Below, piece after piece: positions 44,701-52,643 of a stretch of 64,000 bases of DNA; the first letter of the stretch is position 1; the number at the start of each line of letters is the position of its first letter. The DNA is from Holophaga foetida DSM 6591 (GTDB lineage: Bacteria; Acidobacteriota; Holophagae; Holophagales; Holophagaceae): assembly GCF_000242615.2 (NCBI RefSeq), contig NZ_KI912268.1:1708551-1772550 (forward strand), given 5' to 3'. Under the pieces are notes generated by a model. It was given only the letters and a program-made list of their open reading frames with translations, searched no databases and was not told where the DNA came from. The position numbers and the translations under genes are program-made.

Positions 44701-45980
44701 ACCCGAGGGTCAGGTTGGTGATCCCCAGCATGGGCGAACGGGCCTCCCGCTTCATCGCCTCGGTCTTCCGCCATTTCGGCATGAAGGCCCACACGCTCCC
44801 GGTTCCTGGCGAGCCAGAGCTCAAAGTGGGCCGCGCCAACTCCAGCTGCAAGGAGTGCCTGCCCTTTACCCTGGTGATGGGCGCCTGCCTGAACTATCTG
44901 GAGGAGCGCCAGGACCCCGAGGAGGTCACGGTCTTCTTCCTCCCAGAGTCCTCCGGTCCCTGCCGCTTCGGACAGTATGTGGTCCAGCTGGATCAGCTCC
45001 TCCGCCACAAGAAGGTGGAGCAGGCCGCCATCCTCTCCCTGACCTGCGAGAACGGCTATGCCGGCTTCGGCCAGTCCCTCCAGCTCCGTGCCTGGCAGGC
45101 CATCCTCATGGCCGATGTCATGGATGACATCTACAGCGCCGTGCTGGTGCTTCCCAAGGATCGCCAAGAGGCCTTGGAGGAGTTCCAGGCCGTCTCTGCC
45201 CTCTTCGAATGGGCCCTGGAGAAGGAAACCTGGGACGGTATCAAGAACACGCTGAGGGCTGGCAGTGCCCGCCTGGCCCGCATTCCAAGGAAGGGCGACA
45301 TCCACCACGCCAAGAAAGTCGGCATTGCCGGTGAGATCTTCGTGCGCCGGGACCCCCTCTCCACCCAGTACCTGGCGGAACGCATGGCGGAGCATGACAT
45401 CATCTGCAAGGTGGCACCGATCCACGAGTGGATGTACTACACCGAGTACATCTACCGGAACGCCATCTATCTGTCACAGCCCGGCTTCATGGACCGCATG
45501 GGCTCCCTGGCCCGGGACTTCGTGAAGAACCGCATCGAGCGCCAGATCAAGGGCATCCTCGCCAAGAGCGGCTTCTACGAGTTCAAGCTGGTGAATGTCG
45601 GCAAGATGATGAAGAGCGTCAAGCACCTCATCCCGGCCCAGATGACCGCAGGGGACGCTGTGCTCACCGTGGCGGCGGCCATGAACGAGATCGTGGACGA
45701 GGCTCACGGCTTCATCATCATTGGTCCCTTCGGGTGTCTCCCCAACCGCATCGCCGAAGCCATCCTCACCCACAGCATGCGGGACGAAAAGCCCAACGTG
45801 ACGGACCACATGGAGCTGGTGAAGGCCATCCTGGAACAGCACGCCTCCCTGCCCTTCCTCGCCATTGAGAGCGACGGTGGTGTCTTCCCCCAGGTCGTCC
45901 AGGCCAGGCTGGAAACCTTCTTCCTCCAGGTGGGACGCATGCATGACACCATGCAGCGCATGGCGGGGCGGTCGGTATAG
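41709..45980 (+). CDS. Giant acyl-CoA dehydratase activase / HgdB-like fusion
   Basis: A 1423-aa protein. TTG 41709 is the probable start (AAGGAG five bases upstream; LILKSAGFCLGATSVG begins the first fold). It has two BcrA/BadF/HgdC-type ASKHA ATPase modules: residues 1-300, with NKCASGTGDFF, and about 320-600, with GLDVGSTTTKAVLY and NEACSAGTGSFLEE, each with the cluster-ligand cysteine. The C-terminal 800 residues match the DUF2229/HgdB-like halves found in this fused family, with cysteines in FSCGPDSF and CKECLPF. Members of this class drive ATP-dependent low-potential electron transfer; the natural partner of the fused form is unknown. It is a single gene with its own terminator. Confidence 0.85.
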   Translation: MILKSAGFCLGATSVGLVQLERDSQGVRIVEGCSRSHEGDLPGHFRDELARVAGCRVGATGRKFRDRVVLPSISEPEAVELAFGFMKDRYPDIQAIVTAGGESFMVYELDRSGRIANVHTGNKCASGTGDFFLQQLKRMGLSLQEALTLGANQEPYRIASRCSVFSKSDCTHALNKGEPKGKVVAGLCHMIASKILALLQKAKVTRILFVGGVAQNNLVVDFLRQELAEVLVPEEAPWFEALGTAIWALDHAPEHHATDQIFVEGKAPFGFLSPLSQHADQVVWKHIDRGEARPGDRCIVGLDVGSTTTKAVLYRLEDDAILGSIYLRTSGDPVGASRECYRSLADQIKTSVNIVGLGVTGSGRQIAGLHGQTEGVINEIIAHAAAAAHFDPEVETIFEIGGQDAKYTHLANRVASDYAMNEACSAGTGSFLEEAAKESMGVETLEIADLAMKGVMPPNFNDQCAAFIASDIKTAIQEGLTKEDIAAGLVYSICLNYMNRVKGNRVVGRKVFMQGGVCYNRAVPIAMAALTGQKIIVPPEPGLMGAYGVALEVKRKLSLGLMEETPFDLAELAERTVSYLEPFTCAGGKERCDLKCKIQRVQVSGENHLFGGSCNRYVNLRRNKVIDAEALDLITQREHLLFTERKVVASGNRPLKIGINRSFLVHSLYPFYAAFFTSMGMEVVMPDEVDSEGLGRQGAPFCYPAEVSHGAMASLLKKEPDFIFLPQVKGMFVENGAPESVVCPLAQGEPYYLKAAFQELTDEKLLAPVLDFSQGFKGARPAFIEVGERLGVDRGTLSWAFRRAVAAQRAFTKKTIKLGQAALAELERDPEQLGVVVFGRTYNAYTQGTNMGIPRKFASRGHITFSLDMLAFADEDPVESMYWSTGQMILKAAKFVKRHPQLFGAYITNFSCGPDSFLLGYFRQIMGGKPSLTLELDSHTADAGVDTRVEAFLDIVASHREIERRKEEAQIEVDGFRMAEIIGSSVVDSRGQRHALTDPRVRLVIPSMGERASRFIASVFRHFGMKAHTLPVPGEPELKVGRANSSCKECLPFTLVMGACLNYLEERQDPEEVTVFFLPESSGPCRFGQYVVQLDQLLRHKKVEQAAILSLTCENGYAGFGQSLQLRAWQAILMADVMDDIYSAVLVLPKDRQEALEEFQAVSALFEWALEKETWDGIKNTLRAGSARLARIPRKGDIHHAKKVGIAGEIFVRRDPLSTQYLAERMAEHDIICKVAPIHEWMYYTEYIYRNAIYLSQPGFMDRMGSLARDFVKNRIERQIKGILAKSGFYEFKLVNVGKMMKSVKHLIPAQMTAGDAVLTVAAAMNEIVDEAHGFIIIGPFGCLPNRIAEAILTHSMRDEKPNVTDHMELVKAILEQHASLPFLAIESDGGVFPQVVQARLETFFLQVGRMHDTMQRMAGRSV

Positions 45981-45986
45981 AGACAA

Positions 45987-46016
45987 GAAGGCCCCCAAAC
46001 GGGGGCCTTCGCTTTT
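45987..46016. terminator. Terminator between convergent activase and hydrolase genes
   Basis: Stem GAAGGCCCCC / GGGGGCCTTC with loop AAAC, then GCTTTT. It may serve both strands. Confidence 0.75.
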
Positions 46017-46033
46017 CAGGGCTTCATCCGGAA

Positions 46034-46576
46034 TCAGTCCTGGGGCCCGAGGGGGTGCTCCTGCCAGCAGCCCACAACCCAGTCGGCGATACGGTCCATC
46101 CACTCATCGAACTGGTGAGTGCCCTCTGGATCCAGCGTCCTGAGAACGCGGTCCGGGAGAGCCGCCAGGTTTTCCTCGGCGGGAACTACCTCGTCCCGTC
46201 CGCCCTGGAGCACCCGCCACCCGGAACGGAGCGCGTTGCGGGCCATGATGTCAGCCGGGATCCGGGCCAGAGGGCTACAGATGGAAAGCCTGAGAGGCGA
46301 GGGCGTCAGGGCCGCCAGCCCCCCGCCGAAGCTGAAGCCGACGGTGAGGTGAGGAATCCTCCCGGCCAGAAGGGTGTTCAGTTCCTCCCAGGCCTGGGCG
46401 AAGACACGCTCCATGGGCTTGCCGGGTTCGGGTTGGTTCACCGCCGACAGGGTTGGCCGAAGATAGGTCCCCTGCTCCCAGCCCCGTTTACGAAGCGATG
46501 ACTCAAGAAGCCTGACAGAGCCCTCACCGGAACCATGAAGGCCATGCAGAAGAAGTATCGAGAAAGGCTGCGCCAT
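46034..46576 (-). CDS. Small alpha/beta hydrolase (YcfP/RBBP9-like)
   Basis: A 180-aa protein. SILLLHGLHGSGEGS is the oxyanion-loop strand, VGFSFGGGLAAL the nucleophile elbow (GxSxGG), and VLQGGRDEVVPAEENL the acid strand; GTHQFDEWMD supplies a histidine. It is shorter than classical hydrolases, like YcfP/UPF0227 or RBBP9-type esterases. Substrate unknown. Confidence 0.7.
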   Translation of the reverse strand: MAQPFSILLLHGLHGSGEGSVRLLESSLRKRGWEQGTYLRPTLSAVNQPEPGKPMERVFAQAWEELNTLLAGRIPHLTVGFSFGGGLAALTPSPLRLSICSPLARIPADIMARNALRSGWRVLQGGRDEVVPAEENLAALPDRVLRTLDPEGTHQFDEWMDRIADWVVGCWQEHPLGPQD

Positions 46577-46677
46577 GCTCCCATCCTGTCACAGCAGCAG
46601 GAGCAAGGGCTAGAGTGCCCGAAATGCCTACCGCCCCCAGCCCGCAGGCCAAGGGGCCACAAGCCTGGAACTTGAAC

Positions 46678-46765
46678 TGGCGGAGGGTGAGGGATTCGAA
46701 CCCCCGAACGCTTTCACGTCTCCAGTTTTCAAGACTGGCGCCATCAACCACTCGGCCAACCCTCC
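46678..46765 (-). tRNA. tRNA-Ser(TGA)
   Basis: Serine tRNA with acceptor GGAGGGT, anticodon loop CTTGAAA (anticodon TGA) on a CCAGT/ACTGG stem, long variable arm, T loop TTCGAAT and encoded CCA. Length 88. Confidence 0.93.
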
Positions 46766-47011
46766 GGAAAGCTCATTGTGCCATGCTCCCCCGGATGCAG
46801 TCCATCCAGGCGCCAGGGCCCGGTGGAACAGGATTGGGCGCCCCATCAACAGCCTGGCGTTGTCTTCGCTATCACCAAGCTGCTGATGGCATTCCCAACC
46901 CATCCCAGCCTCCTGCCCTGGGACAGCGAGAGCACCGCTCCGCGCCCAGGAATAGTCCTTGACCTCCACGCCATTCACAGGCACACTTAGTTTTCTTGCC
47001 GGCCACGGCAC

Positions 47012-47087
47012 GGGCCTATAGCTCAGTCGGTAGAGCAGCGGCCTTTTAAGCCGTTGGTCGCAGGTTCGAGTCCTGCTGGGCCCACCA
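47012..47087 (+). tRNA. tRNA-Lys(TTT)
   Basis: Acceptor GGGCCTA with TGGGCCC, D arm AGCTCAGTCGGTAGAGC, anticodon loop CTTTTAA (TTT), T arm CAGGTTCGAGTCCTG, CCA encoded. Confidence 0.95.
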
Positions 47088-47100
47088 CCCATCACCCCAT

Positions 47101-47175
47101 GGGGCTATCGTCTAGGGGTTAGGACATCGCCCTTTCACGGCGACAACACGGGTTCGAATCCCGTTAGCCCTACCA
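47101..47175 (+). tRNA. tRNA-Glu(TTC)
   Basis: Acceptor GGGGCTA with TAGCCCT, anticodon loop CTTTCAC (TTC), T arm CGGGTTCGAATCCCG, CCA encoded. It lies 13 bases after tRNA-Lys, so the two are probably co-transcribed. Accessory genes begin directly after it. Confidence 0.95.
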
Positions 47176-47179
47176 GCAG

Positions 47180-47207
47180 AACCCCCTGAGAAATCAGGGG
47201 GTTTTTT
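47180..47207 (+). terminator. Terminator of the tRNA-Lys/Glu unit
   Basis: AACCCCCTGA-GAAA-TCAGGGGGTT followed by TTTT. Confidence 0.85.
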
Positions 47208-47320
47208 GTATTTAAGCGGCATTACCCCCTGACCCAACCGTCCCACGGGAAAATGGCAGGAAAAAGCTGCCCTGAATGAAGGGGAACAGTCGCGATCAAG
47301 AGCGGCCTCTTTCGCCCCTA

Positions 47321-47336
47321 GGTCAACCACTGACCA
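47321..47336 (+). promoter_or_regulatory. Shared upstream motif, copy 1
   Basis: GGTCAACCACTGACCA ending 38 bases before ATG 47375. Matches at 48082-48096 and 49818-49832 lie at nearly the same distance from their genes. The following bases GCATCCTT...AGGAGG are also shared with copy 2. Confidence 0.5.
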
Positions 47337-47374
47337 TCCTTCCGACGCATCCTTGGGACAGGAGGTTCGGTACC

Positions 47375-47827
47375 ATGAGTTACCCAGCCCAGGACCGAAA
47401 GGACCCCAATCTCAGAGCAGCCCATTCCTACAGGGCTTTGGAGTCGCAGTTCCTCAAGATGGCCGAGGGCCTGAAGGGAACCGGGGAGCCGTACGACAGG
47501 GCCATGAAGCAGGCTCAGATGTGCCGGGAGGAAGCAGAGTATCGGGAAGGCCTGACCAGAGAGAATACCTCCAGCAGCACGACCAACCCTCAGGACAACA
47601 GCCAGGAACTCAGCCGACTGATGCACAGGGGTAATTGTCGTCGCGCACACAGGATAGAAGTATGGAAGGTGCAGGAGGCCCACGATCTCAAGATGTTGAA
47701 TCTCGGGATCGACACGACTATGCACCAGCGGAGACTGGAACGGGACCGGGAGGCCCTCTCGGCCCTTGAGGAAGAACTCCAGCACTTGGAAACCAAGTGC
47801 CGCCCCTGGTCTCCCAGGACTCCTTAG
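47375..47827 (+). CDS. Hypothetical coiled-coil protein
   Basis: A 150-aa protein starting at ATG 47375 after AGGAGG. Highly charged and helical (SYRALESQFLKMAEGLKG, QAQMCREEAEYREGL, and a heptad-like RRLERDREALSALEEELQHL at the end), so probably a coiled coil. No homologous family recognised. First gene after the tRNA-Glu terminator, and its leader resembles those of the DUF932 gene and hsdM. Confidence 0.55.
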   Translation: MSYPAQDRKDPNLRAAHSYRALESQFLKMAEGLKGTGEPYDRAMKQAQMCREEAEYREGLTRENTSSSTTNPQDNSQELSRLMHRGNCRRAHRIEVWKVQEAHDLKMLNLGIDTTMHQRRLERDREALSALEEELQHLETKCRPWSPRTP

Positions 47828-47950
47828 CGATGCCGTCCCTCCAACCCAAGAGCCGGGTTGCCATGAATGGGGCTGACATAGAACCGTTCCCCTCATCGCG
47901 GTCAGTTCGCCTATGCCTCCGCCTGTTGGGGCAACATGCCCGCGCGAGGG

Positions 47951-48032
47951 GAGGGGGTAGGTGGAACCGCCACCCTACACCTGTCCTCCCGACCACCCCT
48001 TCCCATGTTTTCGGAGTTGAAAAATCACGGGC
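47951..48032. repeat. Noncoding direct repeat R1 with hairpin
   Basis: About 82 bases that match R2 (49633-49716) at roughly four of five positions by eye. The core GGTAGGTGGAACCGCCACCC can fold (GTAGGTGG with CCACCCTAC), followed by TCCTCCCGACCA and TTTTCGG. The gap 47828-48131 holds this repeat and motif copy 2. Confidence 0.55.
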
Positions 48033-48081
48033 CGTGGATTTAATTCCCCTGCAGTCCCGGCTCGAGGCCGTCGTCCACCAC

Positions 48082-48096
48082 GTCAGCCACTGACCA
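48082..48096 (+). promoter_or_regulatory. Shared upstream motif, copy 2
   Basis: GTCAGCCACTGACCA ending 35 bases before the DUF932 start codon. Confidence 0.5.
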
Positions 48097-48131
48097 TTAA
48101 AAGACAGCATCCTTCCAGCAAGGAGGACTCC

Positions 48132-49169
48132 ATGGCGCATAACCTCTGCATCGAATATGGCAAGGCCAGGCTCTTCTATTGCGGGGAAGTCCCTTGGCAC
48201 GGACTGGGACAGTCCCTCGCCGGGCCCGCGACATCCAAGGCTGCCATCCAGGCAGCCGGTCTGGACTGGGAGGTGGAGAATATCCCCCTGGCCCTCATGG
48301 TCGGCAATCGTCACCTACCCATTCCCGACCACTTCGCCATGGTCCGTGAAGATCACCTCAAGATGAAGGATCCCCCCGTCATGGCCATCGTGGGCCGGGA
48401 CTACACCCCATTGCAGAATCGGGACGCATTCCGCTTCATGGATGGCTTGGTTGGCGGTCAGGACCGGGCCATCTACCACACGGCGGGAGCCCTGGGGCAA
48501 GGGGAGAGGGTCTGGCTGCTGGTCAAGCTCCCCGGAACCATGGTGGTCGGGAGGGATGACCTGCTGGACAAGTACCTTCTCCTCAGCAACAGCCACGATG
48601 GACAGAGCAGCGTCCAGATGAAGTTCACCCCCATCCGAGTGGTCTGCCAAAACACCCTGACCATGGCCTTGGGCAACGGGCCCTCCATCCGGATTCCCCA
48701 TCGGACGGGCATGGAGGCGGGGCTTCACTGGGCGGGCCAAGAGCTGGGCCTCATTCAGGACCACTTCGAGAACCTGAACGGATACTTCCTGGGAATGGTC
48801 CAACGCCCCCTGCCCTCCGCTCAATTCATGGAATACCTGGATGCAGTCCTCCCCCTTCCCGAGGAACCGTCCCATAAAGACCTGGAAGCACAAACAAGGT
48901 GGATTCAGCGCCAGGAACGAATTCTGCTCAATCGGGAAGCGGTCGAAGTCCTCTGGGATCAAGGTAAAGGGGCCGACCTCTCGGGGAGCCGACACACGCT
49001 TTGGACCGCCTACAATGCGGTCACTGAACTGGTGGACCACTTGCGGCGGCAGGAATCCCCCTCACCCAGCCAGCGGGCCCAGGCCCTGGACAAAGCCTGG
49101 TTCGGAGATGGCCACCGGCTCAAGTCCCACGCCTTCAAGCGGGCCGTGGCTCTGCTGGGAAAGCCCTGA
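48132..49169 (+). CDS. DUF932 phage/plasmid-like protein
   Basis: A 345-aa protein with AAGGAGG before ATG 48132. PWHGLGQSL near the start, DYTPLQNRDAFRFMD, GERVWLLVKLPG, LLLSNSHDGQSSVQMKFTPI and RVVCQNTLTMAL are the hallmarks of DUF932 (phage/plasmid-like TIGR03299) proteins. These are common on plasmids, phages and integrative elements; their function is not established. Together with the neighbours it marks this stretch as an accessory cassette. Confidence 0.85.
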   Translation: MAHNLCIEYGKARLFYCGEVPWHGLGQSLAGPATSKAAIQAAGLDWEVENIPLALMVGNRHLPIPDHFAMVREDHLKMKDPPVMAIVGRDYTPLQNRDAFRFMDGLVGGQDRAIYHTAGALGQGERVWLLVKLPGTMVVGRDDLLDKYLLLSNSHDGQSSVQMKFTPIRVVCQNTLTMALGNGPSIRIPHRTGMEAGLHWAGQELGLIQDHFENLNGYFLGMVQRPLPSAQFMEYLDAVLPLPEEPSHKDLEAQTRWIQRQERILLNREAVEVLWDQGKGADLSGSRHTLWTAYNAVTELVDHLRRQESPSPSQRAQALDKAWFGDGHRLKSHAFKRAVALLGKP

Positions 49170-49184
49170 GCTGGGAGGTGTTCC

Positions 49185-49562
49185 ATGAGCGTCGAACTCG
49201 GCATGGTCCCGGTCATCGTCCGGAGGACAGCTTTGTGGGAAGCTGGCATTGAGGAAGAGATCCTAGCAGAGGGCGGGGTCCTCGCGGTGGATGAGAACCT
49301 GCTGGCCCGCAGCTTCATGTCCGGTTCTGATGCGGCACCCTTTGAGGACCGCCTCATGGCCAAGGGCGTCCCCGAGGAGGCATTCGCCCATGCTGGGTGC
49401 CCATGGATCACCTTGGGCCAGGTTGGCCCGCCCTACTGGGCCATCCTTCAATTCCGCTACGCCTACCTGACCGAGGCAGGACCGGGGGAGATCGCCGAGG
49501 TCGAATGGCTTGCCAAGCGTCGGCCTTATCCGCGCCCTTGGAGTTCCTGGCCACCAGAGTGA
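49185..49562 (+). CDS. Hypothetical protein downstream of DUF932 gene
   Basis: A 125-aa protein, GGGAGG before ATG 49185 and 15 bases after the DUF932 stop, so likely co-transcribed. Mixed alpha/beta with MVPVIVRRTALWEAGI and WAILQFRYAYLTEAG. No family recognised. Confidence 0.55.
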   Translation: MSVELGMVPVIVRRTALWEAGIEEEILAEGGVLAVDENLLARSFMSGSDAAPFEDRLMAKGVPEEAFAHAGCPWITLGQVGPPYWAILQFRYAYLTEAGPGEIAEVEWLAKRRPYPRPWSSWPPE

Positions 49563-49632
49563 CTCCCTGACAGGGCACCGCGGTGGAGGCTTGGTTGATC
49601 CGGGCGATTCCACCCCCTTTGCCGTCCCGCAG

Positions 49633-49716
49633 GGGGGGGTAGGTGGAACCGGCGCCCTACGCCTCTCCTCCCGACCACCCCCTTCCAAATTTTCGGCGGG
49701 TCCAATATCACGGACC
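49633..49716. repeat. Noncoding direct repeat R2 with hairpin
   Basis: Second copy of R1: GGGTAGGTGGAACCGGCGCC, TCCTCCCGACCACCCCCTTCC and TTTTCGGCGGGTC. Together R1 and R2 flank the DUF932 and 125-aa genes. The gap 49563-49869 holds only this repeat and motif copy 3. Confidence 0.55.
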
Positions 49717-49817
49717 CGGTTGGGCATCGCAGCGGGGGGGCTTTGCTGGATGAGAGATCTCTGACAGTCTCCCCCGCTCAGGGAATACTCACCCTGCCCA
49801 AAGGGTGGCATTGGCTT

Positions 49818-49832
49818 GTCAACCACTGTCCA
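49818..49832 (+). promoter_or_regulatory. Shared upstream motif, copy 3 (hsdM)
   Basis: GTCAACCACTGTCCA ending 37 bases before the hsdM start codon. Confidence 0.5.
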
Positions 49833-49869
49833 CCCCCTATCAGCCCTGTTGCGATATGGTTGAAGGACC

Positions 49870-51612
49870 ATGGCCGACACCAACCTTTCCTCCTTCATCT
49901 GGTCCGTCGCGGACCTTCTGCGCGGGGACTACAGGCAGTCCGACTACGCCAAGGTCATCCTGCCCTTCACGGTGCTGCGGCGTCTGGACTGCGTGTTGGA
50001 GCCCACCAAAGAGGCGGTGCTGGCGGAGAAGGCCCTGCGGGAGAAGGCGGGGCTGAACCCCGAGCCCTTCCTCCTGAAGAAGGCGGGCCAGCTCTTCTGC
50101 AACACCTCGGCCCTGGACCTGAAGAAGCTCATGGGCGACCAGGACCACATCGGGGAGAACCTGCGGGCCTACATCCAGGCCTTCACCCCGGCGGTGCGGG
50201 ACATCTTCGAGAACTTCGACTTCCACACCCAGATTGATCGCCTCCAGAAGGCGGGGCTGCTCTACCTGGTCGCGGAGAAGTTCACCCAGGTCGACCTGCA
50301 CCCCGAGGCCGTCAGCAACGCCGACATGGGCATGGTCTTCGAGGAGCTGATCCGCAAGTTCTCCGAGCTCTCCAACGAGACCGCCGGAGAACACTTCACC
50401 CCCCGGGAAGTGATCCGGCTCATGGTCAACCTCCTCTTCGTGGAGGATGACGAGGCCCTCACCAAGCCCGGCGTGGTGCGCTCCCTCTACGATCCCACCG
50501 CCGGAACTGGGGGCATGCTCAGCGTGGCCGAGGACTACCTCCTGGAGCACAACCCCAAGGCCCGGCTGGTCATGCACGGGCAGGAGCTGAACCCCGAGTC
50601 CTACGCCATCTGCAAAGCGGACATGCTCATCAAGGGCCAAGACATCGGCCAGATCATCCGGGGCAACACCCTCTCGGAGGATGGCCACCCCGGCAAGGTC
50701 TTCGACTACATGCTTTCCAACCCGCCCTTCGGTGTGGAGTGGAAGAAGATCGAGAAGGAGGTCCGCAAGGAGGCCGAGCAGCTGGGCTTCAACGGACGCT
50801 TCGGGCCTGGCCTGCCCCGGGTGAGCGACGGCTCCCTGCTCTTCCTGCTGCACCTGGTCTCCAAGATGCGCCCGGCTGTGGATGGCGGCTGCCGCTTCGG
50901 CATCGTCCTCAACGGATCGCCCCTCTTCACCGGCGGGGCGGGGTCCGGGGAGAGCGAGATCCGGCGCTACATGCTGGAGAACGACCTGGTGGAGGCCATC
51001 ATCGGCCTGCCCACGGACATGTTCTACAACACCGGCATCAGCACCTACGTCTGGATCGTGAGCAACCGCAAGCCCGAGCACCGCAAGGGCCAAGTCCAAC
51101 TCATCGACGCCAGCGCCTTCTGGCAGAAGATGCGCAAGAGCCTGGGCAGCAAGCGCAAGGAGCTGAGCCCCGAACACATCGCGGACATCACCCGGATCTT
51201 CGGCGACTTCCAGGAAGTCACCCGGGACGGGGTGCCCATCAGCCGGATCTTCAAGAACGAGGCCTTCGGCTACCGCAGCATCACCGTGGAGCGCCCCGAG
51301 CGGGATGCCAGCGGCAAGATCGTGGTGGGCCAGAAGGGCAAGGCCAAGGGCAGGCCCGTGGCCGACAGCAGCCTGCGGGACACCGAGAACGTGCCCCTCA
51401 GCGAAGAGGTGGAGGCCTACTTCAAGCGGGAAGTCCTGCCCCATGCCAGTGACGCCTGGATCGATCCCGACAAGACCAAGGTGGGCTACGAGATCCCCTT
51501 CAACCGCCACTTCTACGTCTTCAAGCCGCCCCGCCCCCTGGCTGAGATCGACACTGACCTGAAGGCCTGCACGGACCGCATCCTGGAGATGATCGCGGGG
51601 CTGTCGAAATGA
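49870..51612 (+). CDS. hsdM: Type I restriction-modification methylase subunit
   Basis: A 580-aa HsdM. The N-terminal helical domain ([39 protein letters not shown]) is followed by the adenine methylase core: [17 protein letters not shown], motif [11 protein letters not shown], and catalytic motif NPPFG. It methylates adenine in the host DNA and is needed for both modification and restriction complexes with HsdS and HsdR. It is the first gene of hsdM-rhuM-hsdS-(dinD)-hsdR; the stop overlaps rhuM by four bases. An inserted charged stretch near 470-510 ([14 protein letters not shown]) is family-typical. Confidence 0.95.
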   Translation: MADTNLSSFIWSVADLLRGDYRQSDYAKVILPFTVLRRLDCVLEPTKEAVLAEKALREKAGLNPEPFLLKKAGQLFCNTSALDLKKLMGDQDHIGENLRAYIQAFTPAVRDIFENFDFHTQIDRLQKAGLLYLVAEKFTQVDLHPEAVSNADMGMVFEELIRKFSELSNETAGEHFTPREVIRLMVNLLFVEDDEALTKPGVVRSLYDPTAGTGGMLSVAEDYLLEHNPKARLVMHGQELNPESYAICKADMLIKGQDIGQIIRGNTLSEDGHPGKVFDYMLSNPPFGVEWKKIEKEVRKEAEQLGFNGRFGPGLPRVSDGSLLFLLHLVSKMRPAVDGGCRFGIVLNGSPLFTGGAGSGESEIRRYMLENDLVEAIIGLPTDMFYNTGISTYVWIVSNRKPEHRKGQVQLIDASAFWQKMRKSLGSKRKELSPEHIADITRIFGDFQEVTRDGVPISRIFKNEAFGYRSITVERPERDASGKIVVGQKGKAKGRPVADSSLRDTENVPLSEEVEAYFKREVLPHASDAWIDPDKTKVGYEIPFNRHFYVFKPPRPLAEIDTDLKACTDRILEMIAGLSK

Positions 51613-52643
51613 ACCACGAAAAGAAGCTCCAGATCCGCAACAGCACCGCCGAGTTCCTGATCTTCACCCGGCAGGCGGGGGAGGCGGGCATCGAGGTCCG
51701 GGTTGAAGGGGGCAGCGTCTGGTTGAGCCAGAAGCTCATGGCAACCCTCTTCGAGGTGAGCGTCCCCACCATCAGCGAACATCTGAGCAACCTCTTCAGC
51801 CAGAAGGAGATCATCGAGGAGGCAACTCTTCGGAATTTCCGAACAGTTCAGCAGGAGGGAAAGCGGGAGGTCGCCCGGAACGTGGACTTCTACAACCTGG
51901 ATGCCATCATCGCCGTGGGCTTCCGGGTCAACTCCAGCCGGGCCATCCAGTTCCGCCAGTGGGCCGTGGGTGTCCTGCGTGACTATGCCATCCGGGGCTA
52001 CGTGCTGGACAAGGAGCGCCTCAAGAACGGCGCATTCCTCAGCGAGGACTACTACGAGGACCTGCTGGCCGAGATCCGGGAGATCCGCGCCAGCGAGCGG
52101 AAGTTCTACCAGAAGGTCACGGATATCTATGCCACGGCCATGGACTACAACCCCGAGTCCGAGACCACCCAGACCTTTTTCGCCACGGTCCAGAACAAGC
52201 TCCACTTCGCCATCCACGGACACACCGCCGCCGAATTGATCGTCGAACGGGCGGACAGCGAAAAGCCCCACATGGGCCTGACCTCGTGGAAGAACGCCCC
52301 CCACGGCAAGATCCTCAAGCCCGATGTGAGCGTGGCCAAGAACTACCTCAACGACACGGAGCTGAAGTCCCTCGATCGCATCGTGACCATGTATCTCGAC
52401 TACGCCGAGGATCAGGCCGAGCGGAAGATCCCCATGACCATGCAGGACTGGGCCACCAAGCTGAACGCCTTCCTCCAGTTCAACGAGCGGGAGATCCTCG
52501 GCGACCCCGGCAAGGTCAGCCAAGCCGTGGCCAAGGCCTTCGCCGAGAGTGAATTCGAGAAATACCGGATTGTTCAGGATCGCCTCTTCGAGTCCGACTT
52601 CGACCGCCACATCAAGCAGAGCCTGAAGGGAGGCAAGTCATGA
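51609..52643 (+). CDS. rhuM: RhuM-family protein within the type I RM operon
   Basis: A 344-aa protein overlapping hsdM and hsdS by four bases each (ATGA), so it is translated with them. [58 protein letters not shown] and [20 protein letters not shown] follow the RhuM virulence-protein family first named in Salmonella pathogenicity island 3. An HTH ([17 protein letters not shown]) and an ATLR-then-Q pattern suggest a regulator or toxin-like module. The family often sits inside type I RM loci; function is not proven. Confidence 0.9.
   Translation: MNHEKKLQIRNSTAEFLIFTRQAGEAGIEVRVEGGSVWLSQKLMATLFEVSVPTISEHLSNLFSQKEIIEEATLRNFRTVQQEGKREVARNVDFYNLDAIIAVGFRVNSSRAIQFRQWAVGVLRDYAIRGYVLDKERLKNGAFLSEDYYEDLLAEIREIRASERKFYQKVTDIYATAMDYNPESETTQTFFATVQNKLHFAIHGHTAAELIVERADSEKPHMGLTSWKNAPHGKILKPDVSVAKNYLNDTELKSLDRIVTMYLDYAEDQAERKIPMTMQDWATKLNAFLQFNEREILGDPGKVSQAVAKAFAESEFEKYRIVQDRLFESDFDRHIKQSLKGGKS

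Noticed and set aside
41736..45425. Open frame of 1229 codons on the minus strand opposite the activase
   Set aside because: It mirrors GC-rich codon use of the activase, is full of G, H, V and L, has no motif, and the plus-strand protein is unmistakable.
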